Shown here one piece after another: positions 1 to 6,901 of a stretch of DNA of 8,969 bases (position 1 is its first letter; each line of letters starts with the position of its first letter). The position numbers and the translations under genes were made by a program. The stretch is from NCBI GenBank assembly GCA_030639035.1, contig DAOWDM010000031.1:1-8969 (forward strand). Direction: 5' to 3'. Below the pieces are notes generated by a model. It was not told where the DNA came from and did not search any database. It saw only the letters and a list, made by a program, of their open reading frames with translations. This DNA is from Alphaproteobacteria bacterium. GTDB taxonomy: Bacteria; Pseudomonadota; Alphaproteobacteria; DAOWDM01.

Positions 1-104
1 ATGATGATTATAAAAATAAATGTTAACTTAAATAACTATAAGCCTGGTACAGATAATATGTTAAACTGTATCATATATAATTATGTTCGAGAGGTTTAGC
101 CATC
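1..104 (+). promoter_or_regulatory. leader region upstream of the pseudokinase gene
   Basis: AT-rich stretch with no clear gene. A perfect TATAAT lies at 76-81 and a GATAAT at 52-57, but neither has a convincing TTGACA-like box 16-18 bp upstream. The first would also place transcription start almost on the ribosome binding site, so both are weak promoter candidates. Frame 1 is open from the window edge to a TAG at 97-99 (32 codons), so this could instead be the 3' end of an upstream gene ending five bases before the GTG start. The composition looks intergenic, and I cannot decide between the two. Confidence 0.3.
89..94 (+). promoter_or_regulatory. ribosome binding site supporting the GTG start at 105
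   Basis: GAGAGG ends ten bases before the GTG at 105. No ATG, GTG or TTG lies in frame between the in-frame TAA at 78-80 and this GTG, and the next in-frame ATG is about 56 codons downstream. The GTG is therefore the best start. Confidence 0.55.
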
Positions 105-2183
105 GTGGAGGAAGAAGATAAAGATGCACCTTTGACGGAAAATGCTTCTTCGGGTGCAGATGAAAAACAAAATGAAGCTTTTTCTGAAAAGATTAAAGTA
201 GGAAAAGCATCTTCTGTTGTAGTTAAAGAACATTACAATGTTCTTGCAGATAGCCCTTTGCCTGAGCTGGATATGCCTGGGGCAAAAGCTTATGAAGTAG
301 TAACAAGCCGTAACGACAACGAATGTTTTGCTCTTGTGTGTGATGGCAAGCTTCCTATACGAAGCAAGGCCATGATATCTTTGCGCGGGGTTAATAAAGC
401 AGGGCTACTTCCTCTTGTAGATTCTGGAGCATCATATTGGCCTAATCTGAATCAAGAATGCATGATTATAATATACGAACGTCCGCTTGGTGGCAAAGTT
501 ATGACAAGTATGGACTCAACATTCGAACCAATTCGAGAAAACATTCTTATTGAAAAATATGGTAATATTTTTATTGATGCGATTAGAGAGCTTTATGTAA
601 GAAATATTACTCATCGAGCTATTCGTATCGACAATATGTATTATATGGACGAAGGCAGAACCAATATTGTTTTTGGAGACTGCGTAACATCGCCTTCTGC
701 TTACTTCCAGCCATTATGTTGTGAAACAATAGAATCATCTATGGCTAATAATGCAGGTAGAGATGTAAATACACTTGCTGATGATATTTATTCATTAGGT
801 GTCGCAATTCTTATGCTGTATCTTGGCGAAAATCCTGTCGCCAATATGAAAGATGTTGGTTTGTTCGAAGCAAAAAAGACTAATGGTTCGTATGCTGCAC
901 TAGTTGGAAAGAGAACTATAAGTAAGAATCTTGTAGAATGTTTGCGTGGCATGCTTTCTGATAATCCGAAACAGAGGTGGACTCTCGAAACATTTGAAGC
1001 GTGGGTTGGGGGGCGTCGCCTCAGTCCTGTTGTTACAAAAATTGGTGCTAGAGCTAAGCGTTCTTTGGAATTTAATGGAAAATCTTATTTCTATATAAAA
1101 GATATCGCTTATGCGATGGCAACAAATTGGGATAGTGCTATTGATCTTATCAAGGGTGAAAAAAAACTTGAGGTATGGGTAAGGCGAGGGCTAAGAAACA
1201 ATTTTTTGGCAGATGCTATTGTTGATATTGAAAAAGAAACAAAAGACATTTCTGCAAGCAATAGAATTATTGAAGATGTAACAATTGCTAAAATATGTAT
1301 GCTTTTTGATCCTATAGCTCCAATACGATACAGAACTGTGAGTTTTTTCCCTGATGGGTTTGGTGTGATGCTTTCTGTAACTATTCTAAAAGAGCAGGAC
1401 GTATCACCAATAATAGAAGTTGTTTCGTATGGGGTTGTTGATTTTTGGTATGAGAATCAACTAGTATCACTTGCTATACCAAAAAATATTGAAAATGCAC
1501 GAAGTTTTTTTAAACATACAATAATAGGATATGGTCTTGAACGTGTTTTATATGAACTGAACAAGACTCTGCCATGTCAAAGTTCTCTTTTGAGAGGATA
1601 TTATGTTGATGACATTAGAAAAGTGCTTCCTGCTCTTGATGATAATGCAAAGAATATAAATCAACAGCAGTGGCCCGTTGACAGACATCTTGCAGCTTTT
1701 ATCGGTTGCCATTTCAGAGAACAAACAATCGAACAAATAGATGCAATAAACAATATAAGACCAGATTATTCAACCGCTGGAATGTTGAGTTTACTTGCCG
1801 TATTGCAATGGAAAATGGGGCAGGGGTCTCTGCTTGGGCTTGCAAGCTGGGTTGGAGGTCTTATGGCTCCGATTATAGACAGTTATCACAGCAAAGATAG
1901 AAGGTTGAGACTAGAAAAAGAAATACCAAAAATTGTTCGTAAAGGCAGTTTGCCAGATTTATATAATCTTCTTGATAACAAAGAAGAAAGACAGCTCGAT
2001 ACATCAGAATATGCTGCTGTAAAAGTTGAATTTATTTCGGCTTTAAAAGAATATTCTATTTTGAAAAACAACAACAAAAAACGAGATGGTGAAGCACAAG
2101 AGGTTGGACAGCAGATTTCAGCTATTGTTTCATTTATTATAATGCTTGTTTCTATAACTATTTTGCTGGTTATGAGGTTGTGA
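105..2183 (+). CDS. protein kinase-like (pseudokinase) protein with C-terminal membrane anchor
   Basis: 692 residues from a GTG start. Residues ~60-305 follow a Ser/Thr kinase fold. The catalytic loop reads HRAIRIDN (170-177) instead of HRDLKPEN. The DFG region reads FGDC (190-193). The beta-3 segment FALVC (75-79) has no lysine at the expected place. Fold landmarks remain: DDIYSLGV (226-233), resembling the helix-F Asp-x-x-Ser-x-Gly motif, and RWT (291-293) at the late-lobe arginine. Loss of the catalytic Asp and metal-binding Asp predicts no or little phosphotransfer. From memory, close relatives in Rhodospirillales carry the same HRAIRPDN-type loop, so the change is probably family-wide rather than recent damage. 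Residues ~305-660 are an unassigned cytoplasmic region with a moderately hydrophobic stretch at 556-591. Residues 670-690 form one strong membrane helix, so the protein is likely tail-anchored facing the cytoplasm. It overlaps the next gene by one base, suggesting a shared complex or pathway. A regulatory or scaffold role is inference. Confidence 0.85.
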   Translation: MEEEDKDAPLTENASSGADEKQNEAFSEKIKVGKASSVVVKEHYNVLADSPLPELDMPGAKAYEVVTSRNDNECFALVCDGKLPIRSKAMISLRGVNKAGLLPLVDSGASYWPNLNQECMIIIYERPLGGKVMTSMDSTFEPIRENILIEKYGNIFIDAIRELYVRNITHRAIRIDNMYYMDEGRTNIVFGDCVTSPSAYFQPLCCETIESSMANNAGRDVNTLADDIYSLGVAILMLYLGENPVANMKDVGLFEAKKTNGSYAALVGKRTISKNLVECLRGMLSDNPKQRWTLETFEAWVGGRRLSPVVTKIGARAKRSLEFNGKSYFYIKDIAYAMATNWDSAIDLIKGEKKLEVWVRRGLRNNFLADAIVDIEKETKDISASNRIIEDVTIAKICMLFDPIAPIRYRTVSFFPDGFGVMLSVTILKEQDVSPIIEVVSYGVVDFWYENQLVSLAIPKNIENARSFFKHTIIGYGLERVLYELNKTLPCQSSLLRGYYVDDIRKVLPALDDNAKNINQQQWPVDRHLAAFIGCHFREQTIEQIDAINNIRPDYSTAGMLSLLAVLQWKMGQGSLLGLASWVGGLMAPIIDSYHSKDRRLRLEKEIPKIVRKGSLPDLYNLLDNKEERQLDTSEYAAVKVEFISALKEYSILKNNNKKRDGEAQEVGQQISAIVSFIIMLVSITILLVMRL

Positions 2184-2677
2184 TGGCAAAACAGCAAAAA
2201 GGTAAAAAAGAGCAAAAGCAATATTACAAGAAAAGAGATGCAACCGTTGTTGCAAGCAGATTTCTTTTGATTTTACTGCTTTTCCCTTTAAGTTTTATTC
2301 TTTTACCTACGATGCTTTTCCTTTCTTTTTCTATGCTTCCAACATGGATTTCTATATTGTTTAGTCGTAATCGCAGACAATATCGTTACTGTTGGCTGTG
2401 TGTAGGAGGCTTAAACTTAGCAGGTAGTGCACATTATATATTTCAGATGTGGTTTGGAGAGCATACTATTGAAGCAGCAGCCAATTTGTTGACAAGTGTA
2501 GTTCCTTTGGTGGCAACTTTTGGTGCGGCTGCATTTGGCTGGCTTATCTTTTTTTCGATTCCATCTATTGTTGTTGTATATATGCAGGTGTTGTCACAGC
2601 ACAGAATATCTCACCTAAAAAATGTCCAAAAGAAACTTGTTGAAGAATGGGGAAGCGGCATAACAGAGACGAAGTAA
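2183..2677 (+). CDS. small multi-pass membrane protein, partner of the pseudokinase
   Basis: 164 residues from the ATG at 2183, which shares its A with the TGA of the upstream gene (TGATG). GAGG at 2174-2177 is well placed for this ATG. A GTG at 2180 would give one extra residue but is too close to that site. After a basic, Lys/Gln-rich N-terminus (~residues 1-22) come hydrophobic segments at roughly 25-60 (one or two helices), 70-90 and 95-132, so three or four membrane spans, then a charged cytoplasmic tail ending near VEEWGSG. Motifs LPTWI and CVGGLNLAGS are recognisable to me from small alphaproteobacterial membrane proteins found beside the same kinase-like gene, but that is recollection. 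Function is unknown. The coupling suggests it is made in step with the membrane-anchored pseudokinase and may pair with it. Confidence 0.8.
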   Translation: MAKQQKGKKEQKQYYKKRDATVVASRFLLILLLFPLSFILLPTMLFLSFSMLPTWISILFSRNRRQYRYCWLCVGGLNLAGSAHYIFQMWFGEHTIEAAANLLTSVVPLVATFGAAAFGWLIFFSIPSIVVVYMQVLSQHRISHLKNVQKKLVEEWGSGITETK

Positions 2678-2703
2678 CATTGTTTCTTGAAATGTTATTT
2701 TCT
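2675..2703 (+). terminator. weak hairpin plus T-run after the + strand gene pair
   Basis: TAACATT (2675-2681) pairs perfectly with AATGTTA (2691-2697) around a nine-base loop and is followed by TTTTCT. The TAA stop of the membrane protein forms the first three bases of the stem. The stem is AT-rich, so it would be a weak intrinsic terminator. On the - strand the same hairpin lacks a following T-run, so it is not an obvious terminator for the convergent array. Confidence 0.4.
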
Positions 2704-2721
2704 AGTACAATTTTGCTGTGT

Positions 2722-2764
2722 CTTTTCAGGAACACTTTCTTTGCTTGAAAGCTAATATGCTTTT
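2722..2764 (-). pseudogene. decayed 5' fragment of a further array gene
   Basis: Read on the - strand, the array's usual gene junction follows the stop of gene F, including the AAGGAGC ribosome site. Where the next ATG should be, nine bases (GCCTGAATC in intact copies) are missing, giving ACAATAAAAGCATA. The sequence then follows the 5' end of an array gene for about 43 bases with six mismatches by eye against gene A (codons for KAYKLPNKEKFPE). The codon after KAY is TAG. Similarity is lost after TTCCTGAA. With no start codon, a stop and no downstream body, this is a truncated remnant marking the former extent of the array. Confidence 0.8.
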
Positions 2765-2773
2765 ATTGTGTTT

Positions 2774-2780
2774 GCTCCTT
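2774..2780 (-). promoter_or_regulatory. orphan ribosome binding site of the lost array copy
   Basis: AAGGAGC, in the same context as at the D/E junction: the 26 bases from the stop of gene F through ACACAAT are identical to those between D and E. It no longer precedes a start codon. Confidence 0.7.
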
Positions 2781-2784
2781 TAAG

Positions 2785-3813
2785 TTATCTTTCAGAAACT
2801 TTAGATTTAATAGCTGCAATCCCTGCTTTATTGAGTGCTTTTGCTGCGTTTTTAGCATCAACATACTTTGCTTTTCCTAGAGCCGTTTGATAAGCTTTTT
2901 GGTTTTCTTTTGATGTTTTGAACTCGTCAGGAAGCTCTTTCCACATTTCTGTTATGTTTTCAGATGTATCTTTAAAAACAGGAGAGATGAGAAGCTTTTC
3001 AAGACATTTGCTGTCTGTTTCAGAAACACTTGGAAGATATACACCTGGATAGCTTGTAAGGACTTCCTCGCCTTCCATTGCCTTAAAATCGCTAAGAACA
3101 TCTTTGACGCAAAGAGAAGCTCCCTCTTCGGTTAAAATCTGCTCTACAGTATCAAACGAATTGTTTTCTAAGGCTGCAACAGCAATGCTTTTATTTGCAT
3201 ATGAAGAGTTATAACGTCCTGCTTCTTCTTTTGATATTGGAAGCATTAAGTCTTCTTTACCAAGTTTTTCACCGTTCATTTCAACAACTGCTTTTACTTG
3301 GTCAAGATTTCCTTTTATTGCAGCAATAGCAATAATCCGACCTTTATCTATAGACTTACCACTTTTTCCTTTGAAAAACAGTCTAGTTTCCAAGATGTCC
3401 TGTTTTGTAATTGGATTTCCAGAATCACACATAACCTCGCCAAGCTGCAAAAAGATGTCTTTGTTTTTATTATTAGCAGCGTCACATGCAGGTGTAATAA
3501 AAGGAGCCGGTTTGAAAATATCCTTTTTCTCTATTTTTCCACCCTGTAATGCCAGTATAAATTCAACTTCTCTAATGTGTGTTATGATGTGTGGATCTGA
3601 CAGCCTGTTTTTTATTTGTTTTGGTTTAAGCCTATCTTTTCCTTGCTTGACAAGAAAGTGTTCAATGCTTTTCGCTTCTTCAGGCGACATATTATTACGA
3701 GCATATATACCTATATCTATGCCAAATTTGGCAGCGTTAAACATTCCTGCACCTTTATACAGCTCAGGATTTTTTTTCTTATTTGGAAGTTCGTATGCTC
3801 TTGTTCTTGTCAT
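2785..3813 (-). CDS. array protein F, ankyrin-like tandem paralogue, last intact copy
   Basis: 342 residues, family unrecognised. The N-terminus is MTRTRAYELP, unlike the MPESKAYELP of the other copies. Helical units each end in a G-x-x-[IL]-x-x-x-D signature: REVEFILALQ (81-90), IFLQLGEVM (120-128), GNLDQVKAVVEMNGEKL (168-184) and NSFDTVEQILTEEGASL (218-234). A CLEKLLISPVFKDTSENI block (270-287), MWKELPDEF and the C-terminal AAKALNKAGIAAIKSK follow. The G-N-L-D-x-V-K and S-F-D-x-V-E-x-I-L patterns resemble ankyrin helices. It belongs to the LGE/PITK subtype with B, D and E. Its C-terminus is VSER where A, B and D have AGR. The start ATG overlaps the TAA of E by one base, so translation is probably coupled. 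It has no signal peptide or membrane segment, and is likely cytoplasmic or exported by a route the sequence does not reveal. Confidence 0.85.
   Translation of the reverse strand: MTRTRAYELPNKKKNPELYKGAGMFNAAKFGIDIGIYARNNMSPEEAKSIEHFLVKQGKDRLKPKQIKNRLSDPHIITHIREVEFILALQGGKIEKKDIFKPAPFITPACDAANNKNKDIFLQLGEVMCDSGNPITKQDILETRLFFKGKSGKSIDKGRIIAIAAIKGNLDQVKAVVEMNGEKLGKEDLMLPISKEEAGRYNSSYANKSIAVAALENNSFDTVEQILTEEGASLCVKDVLSDFKAMEGEEVLTSYPGVYLPSVSETDSKCLEKLLISPVFKDTSENITEMWKELPDEFKTSKENQKAYQTALGKAKYVDAKNAAKALNKAGIAAIKSKVSER
2881..2985. repeat. 105-bp tract in gene F nearly identical to gene E
   Basis: Aligns without gaps to 3945-4049 with about seven mismatches, six of them in the first 30 bases, leaving a 75-base stretch with one difference. 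It encodes the TSENIT.MWKELPDEFKTS region. Confidence 0.8.
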
Positions 3814-4865
3814 TATCTTTGCTCCTTTATTTTAGCTTTAAGTGCAGTAATCCCTGCTTTATTGAGTGCTTTTGCTGCGGCTCTTGCTTGAGACTTCTTC
3901 TCTTCTTTTTCCTTTTTAATGTCATGACTTTTGATATTTTTAAGAGCCGTTTGATAGGTTTTCTGGTTTTCAGCTGATGTTTTGAACTCGTCAGGAAGCT
4001 CTTTCCACATTTTTGTTATGTTTTCAGATGTATCTTTAAAAACAGGAGAAGTAAGAAGTCGTCCTAAACATTTTTTTTCTTCAGCAATACTTTGACGGCT
4101 CTTCCCACTGTAATGTTTGTTTTGATCTATGTTTTTGAAATCATACATAACATCATTAACTGAAAGAAAAGTTCCTTCTTCTGTCAGAATTTGTTCAACA
4201 ATATCAAATTGTCCTGTTTTTAATGCCACAAAAGCAATGCTATTTCTTCTATGTTCTCCAGCCTCATCAGAAACATCAAACATTAAATCATCTTTGGTTA
4301 GTTTTTCATTATTCATTTCAACAATGGCTTTTACTTGGTCGAGATTTCCATTAATTGCAGCACCAGCAATAACTAGACCTTCATTTTCTTTTTTCTTACC
4401 GTCTTTGTATGAAGTTTTATAAAACACTTTTGGTTCAATCATATCTTTCTTTGTGATAGGAGTTCCTGCATCGTGCATAGTCTCTCCAAGCCACAAAAGC
4501 TGGTTTCTATCTTCGATAGCTGTTTTATATATAACTGAGTAGCCTTCATTACTTATTAAAATGTCTTCTTTTTCGATTTTTTGCCCTTGTAATGTTAATA
4601 CAAACTCAGCTTCTCTAATGTAACCAGCACCACACGAATATGGCAATTCTTCTTTTATTTTATTAGGCTTAAGATTTTCATGCCCCTGTCTCTCTATGAA
4701 ACCATAGATACCTGCTGTTTCATAAGGCTGTAAATCCTCTTTAGCATAATTTATTATAGCATCAGCAAACTTTGCTGTATCTTTCTTAAAAAGCCCTACC
4801 GTTTTTTTATACAGTTCAGGATATTTTTCCTTACTCGGGAGTTCGTATGCTTTTGATTCAGGCAT
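3813..4865 (-). CDS. array protein E, ankyrin-like tandem paralogue
   Basis: 350 residues, the longest copy; family unrecognised. It starts MPESKAYELPSKEKYPELYK. Helical units: FIERQGHENLKPNKI (56-70), REAEFVLTLQGQKIEKEDI (84-102), LLWLGETMHDAGTPITKKD (123-141), GNLDQVKAIVEMNNEKL (173-189) and GQFDIVEQILTEEGTFL (218-234). A Lys/Glu/Gln-rich segment (KKEKEEKKSQ, 317-326) before the C-terminal AAKALNKAGI block is longer than in the other copies. The last residues KEQR are read from the ribosome binding site of gene F: the usual stop has been lost and reading ends in TAATG. Codons for ~105 bp near the 3' end are almost identical to those in F, pointing to recent exchange. The ribosome site AAGGAGC (4873-4879) lies in an 18-bp spacer after D. 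Repeat units suggest a protein-binding solenoid; the partner is unknown. Confidence 0.85.
   Translation of the reverse strand: MPESKAYELPSKEKYPELYKKTVGLFKKDTAKFADAIINYAKEDLQPYETAGIYGFIERQGHENLKPNKIKEELPYSCGAGYIREAEFVLTLQGQKIEKEDILISNEGYSVIYKTAIEDRNQLLWLGETMHDAGTPITKKDMIEPKVFYKTSYKDGKKKENEGLVIAGAAINGNLDQVKAIVEMNNEKLTKDDLMFDVSDEAGEHRRNSIAFVALKTGQFDIVEQILTEEGTFLSVNDVMYDFKNIDQNKHYSGKSRQSIAEEKKCLGRLLTSPVFKDTSENITKMWKELPDEFKTSAENQKTYQTALKNIKSHDIKKEKEEKKSQARAAAKALNKAGITALKAKIKEQR
3821..3827 (-). promoter_or_regulatory. ribosome binding site of gene F inside the coding end of gene E
   Basis: AAGGAGC lies seven bases before the ATG of F. In E the same bases are read as Lys-Glu-Gln codons (AAG GAG CAA AGA TAA), so one sequence acts as both coding sequence and translation signal. 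Confidence 0.8.
3945..4049. repeat. 105-bp tract in gene E nearly identical to gene F
   Basis: Partner of 2881-2985. Such identity against more divergent flanks, including between synonymous positions, points to a recent exchange rather than protein-level constraint alone. Confidence 0.8.
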
Positions 4866-4883
4866 TGTGTTTGCTCCTTTAAG

Positions 4884-5918
4884 TTATCTTCCTGCTTTAG
4901 ATTTCATAGCAGCAATGTTGCCTTTATTAAGTGCTTTGGCAACGGCTTCTGCTTTAGATCTATTTTCTTCTGTTTTCTTTTTAAGATCATTAGCTTTGCC
5001 AATCGCTATGTTGTAGGCTTGCTGGTTTTCTGTTGAGTTTTTGTAATTGTCAGGAAGCTGTTTCCACATTTCTTCAATGTTTTTTGTAGAATCTTTAAAC
5101 ACAGGAGATGTAAGAAGCTTGCCAAGGTTGTTGTCAAAAGGTTCTCTTTGCGTAAAATCACTAAGAACATCATTTACGCTAAGAAAGGTTCCTTCTTCTG
5201 TCAATATCTTTTCTACAGTATCAAACGAATCACTCCTTAATGAAGAAGAAACAATACTTTCATTTGTTTTTGAACGAAAAGTTCCATGCCTTTCATCTTC
5301 TGTTATTTGGAGCATTAAGTCTTTTTTACCAAGTTTTTCACCGTTTATTTCAACAATGTCTTTTACTTGTTCAAGGCTTCCATTTATTGCAGATATAGCA
5401 ATAACACGTCCTTTTAATTCGTATATTCCATTTTTAGGGACTCCACATTTATAGTATATTTTTTGTTCGGTTAGATCCTTTTTTGTGATAGGTGTTCCTG
5501 CATCATGCATAACTTCTCCAATCAATAGAAGGTAATTTTTATCATGATATTCAGCTACTTTAGATATAGCAGAAGAACAAGGACGACGAGAATAACTGTC
5601 TTTAACTTTAAAAATATCTTTTTTTTCTATCTTTTCCCCTTGTAATGCCAGTGCAAATTCAGCTTCTCTAATGTATATAGAGCCACATATCTTTGGCAAA
5701 TTGTCTTTTATTTTACTTGGTTGAAGATTTTCTTTTCCTTGACCATTTAAAAAATTCAGCATATTAGTTGCATCACTAGGCGACAGATTTTCCTTAGCAT
5801 AATTTGTTATAACCTTAGCAAACTTTGTTGTGTCTTTATTAAAAAGCCTACCTGTTTTTTTATACAGTTCAGGATATTTTTCCTTACTTGGGAGTTCATA
5901 TGCTTTTGATTCGGGCAT
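4884..5918 (-). CDS. array protein D, ankyrin-like tandem paralogue
   Basis: 344 residues; family unrecognised. The repeat register is clearest here. The signature G-x-x-[IL/F]-x-x-x-D falls with Asp at 101, 148, 200 and 250, spacings of 47, 52 and 50 residues. It is preceded each time by a helix (EAEFALALQ, LLLIGEVMHDA, SLEQVKDIVEI, SFDTVEKILTE). An earlier, weaker unit, FLNGQGKENLQPSKI (56-70), has its Gly 33 residues before the next, the classical ankyrin spacing. The tail block LGKLLTSPVFKDSTKNI (265-281) and MWKQLPDNY are followed by a charged linker and AKALNKGNIAAMKSKAGR. That ending matches the partial copy at the right edge (NKGNIVAIKSKSGR) better than its neighbours. The gene starts within the TAATG that ends C. 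The central variable loop (104-125) differs in length and sequence from the other copies. Confidence 0.85.
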   Translation of the reverse strand: MPESKAYELPSKEKYPELYKKTGRLFNKDTTKFAKVITNYAKENLSPSDATNMLNFLNGQGKENLQPSKIKDNLPKICGSIYIREAEFALALQGEKIEKKDIFKVKDSYSRRPCSSAISKVAEYHDKNYLLLIGEVMHDAGTPITKKDLTEQKIYYKCGVPKNGIYELKGRVIAISAINGSLEQVKDIVEINGEKLGKKDLMLQITEDERHGTFRSKTNESIVSSSLRSDSFDTVEKILTEEGTFLSVNDVLSDFTQREPFDNNLGKLLTSPVFKDSTKNIEEMWKQLPDNYKNSTENQQAYNIAIGKANDLKKKTEENRSKAEAVAKALNKGNIAAMKSKAGR

Positions 5919-6901
5919 TATCTTTGCTCCTTTGTTTTAGCTTTAAGTGCTACAATTCCTGCATTATTAAGCAGCTTATTAACGTTTTTTACATCATTAT
6001 AATTAGCTTTTCCAAAAGCTATTTGATAGCCTTTCTGGTTTTCTGTTGATGCTTTGAACTCTTTAGGAAGCTTCTTCCACATTTCTTTTATATTCTTTGT
6101 AGAGTCCTTAAAAACAGAAGATGCAAGAAGCTTTCCAAGACAATCTCCTATTTGAGGGTCAATAGAAACTTGGTTTTTCATTTCATTAAAATCATCAAGA
6201 AATTCATTCGCAGAAATAGTAGCTCCTTCATCTGTTAAGACTTGTTCAACAACATCAAACTGATTTGTTCTTAATGCAGTAAAAAGAATGCTTTTATTCT
6301 CATAGGCAGGAGACTCAATTGATGTGATAGGTGTCATCAAATCCTGTTTGGTAAGTTTTTCACCATTCATTTCAATAATGGTTTTTATCTGGTCAAGATT
6401 TCCGTTTTCTGCAGCTTTTGCAATTAAACGACCTTCTTTTCCTGTCTCAAAGAAGCTATTTCCTATCAAATCAGTCTTTGTTAATGGATTACCTGAGTCA
6501 TGTAATATTTCAGCTGCTGTAATCAATGCTGTTTCTTTATTGCTAGATTCTGCAGTTTTCCATAACGGAGATTCTCTCTTCAAAGAATGATTAAGCATAT
6601 CGTGCTTTGCTATTTTTTTTCCCTGTAAAGCTAAAACAAATTCAACTTCTCTTGTTCTATTAGTTGCAGTATAAAACCCTAATTTTCTAATCAGATCTCC
6701 TGCTTCAAGCTCTTCTATGCTAAAGGTAAAAAAACCTCGCATTTTATCAGAATCTTCCTTAGACATATTTTGGCGACAATAATTTTCTATATCATTACAA
6801 AAACGCCTAGAACCTTTTGCAAAATAAATACTGCTGTCGTGTTCATATAAGTGAGGATATTCTTCTCTATCAGGAAGCTCATATGCTTTTGATTCTGGCA
6901 T
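5918..6901 (-). CDS. array protein C, ankyrin-like tandem paralogue, AAE/PLTK subtype
   Basis: 327 residues; family unrecognised. The first ten residues are the shared MPESKAYELP, but residues ~15-80 are the most divergent of the array (HLYEHDSSIYFAKGSRRF; no QG signature in the first unit). Units then follow the pattern: REVEFVLALQGKKI (84-97), LITAAEILHDSGNPLTKTD (126-144), GNLDQIKTIIEMNGEKL (167-183) and NQFDVVEQVLTDEGATI (213-229). SPLWKTA, ITAAE, PLTK, QFDVVEQVL and SSVFKD are shared with A and set these two apart from B, D, E and F. The C-terminus NKLLNNAGIVALKAKTKEQR ends in residues read from the ribosome site of D, as in E. The ATG is preceded by AAGGAGC (6909-6915) in a 17-bp spacer after B. 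It is probably a soluble binding protein. Confidence 0.85.
   Translation of the reverse strand: MPESKAYELPDREEYPHLYEHDSSIYFAKGSRRFCNDIENYCRQNMSKEDSDKMRGFFTFSIEELEAGDLIRKLGFYTATNRTREVEFVLALQGKKIAKHDMLNHSLKRESPLWKTAESSNKETALITAAEILHDSGNPLTKTDLIGNSFFETGKEGRLIAKAAENGNLDQIKTIIEMNGEKLTKQDLMTPITSIESPAYENKSILFTALRTNQFDVVEQVLTDEGATISANEFLDDFNEMKNQVSIDPQIGDCLGKLLASSVFKDSTKNIKEMWKKLPKEFKASTENQKGYQIAFGKANYNDVKNVNKLLNNAGIVALKAKTKEQR
5926..5932 (-). promoter_or_regulatory. ribosome binding site of gene D inside the coding end of gene C
   Basis: AAGGAGC seven bases before the ATG of D is also read as Lys-Glu-Gln at the end of C, which stops in TAATG. This is the same arrangement as E/F. Confidence 0.8.

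Noticed and set aside
105..1020. Active Ser/Thr protein kinase
   Set aside because: The HRD aspartate is alanine, the DFG motif is not present and no beta-3 lysine is found, so an active-kinase annotation is not supported.
2180..2185. GTG at 2180 as start of the membrane protein
   Set aside because: It is only two bases from the GAGG ribosome site; the ATG at 2183 has better spacing and the common TGATG overlap.
1886..2221. 111-codon - strand open frame across the pseudokinase/membrane gene boundary
   Set aside because: It lies over the end of the pseudokinase gene and the overlap with its partner, both strongly supported, and has no sign of its own translation signal.
3298..3977. Several + strand open frames opposite genes E and F
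   Set aside because: They are antisense to well-supported array genes, rich in Phe/Ser/Leu as expected from the complement of Lys/Glu-rich coding sequence, and lack ribosome sites. Similar frames recur opposite the other copies for the same reason.
5047..5454. 135-codon + strand open frame opposite gene D
   Set aside because: It is a shadow of D; equivalent frames opposite E (4129-4422) and B (7055-7384) show shared translations only because the underlying genes are paralogues.
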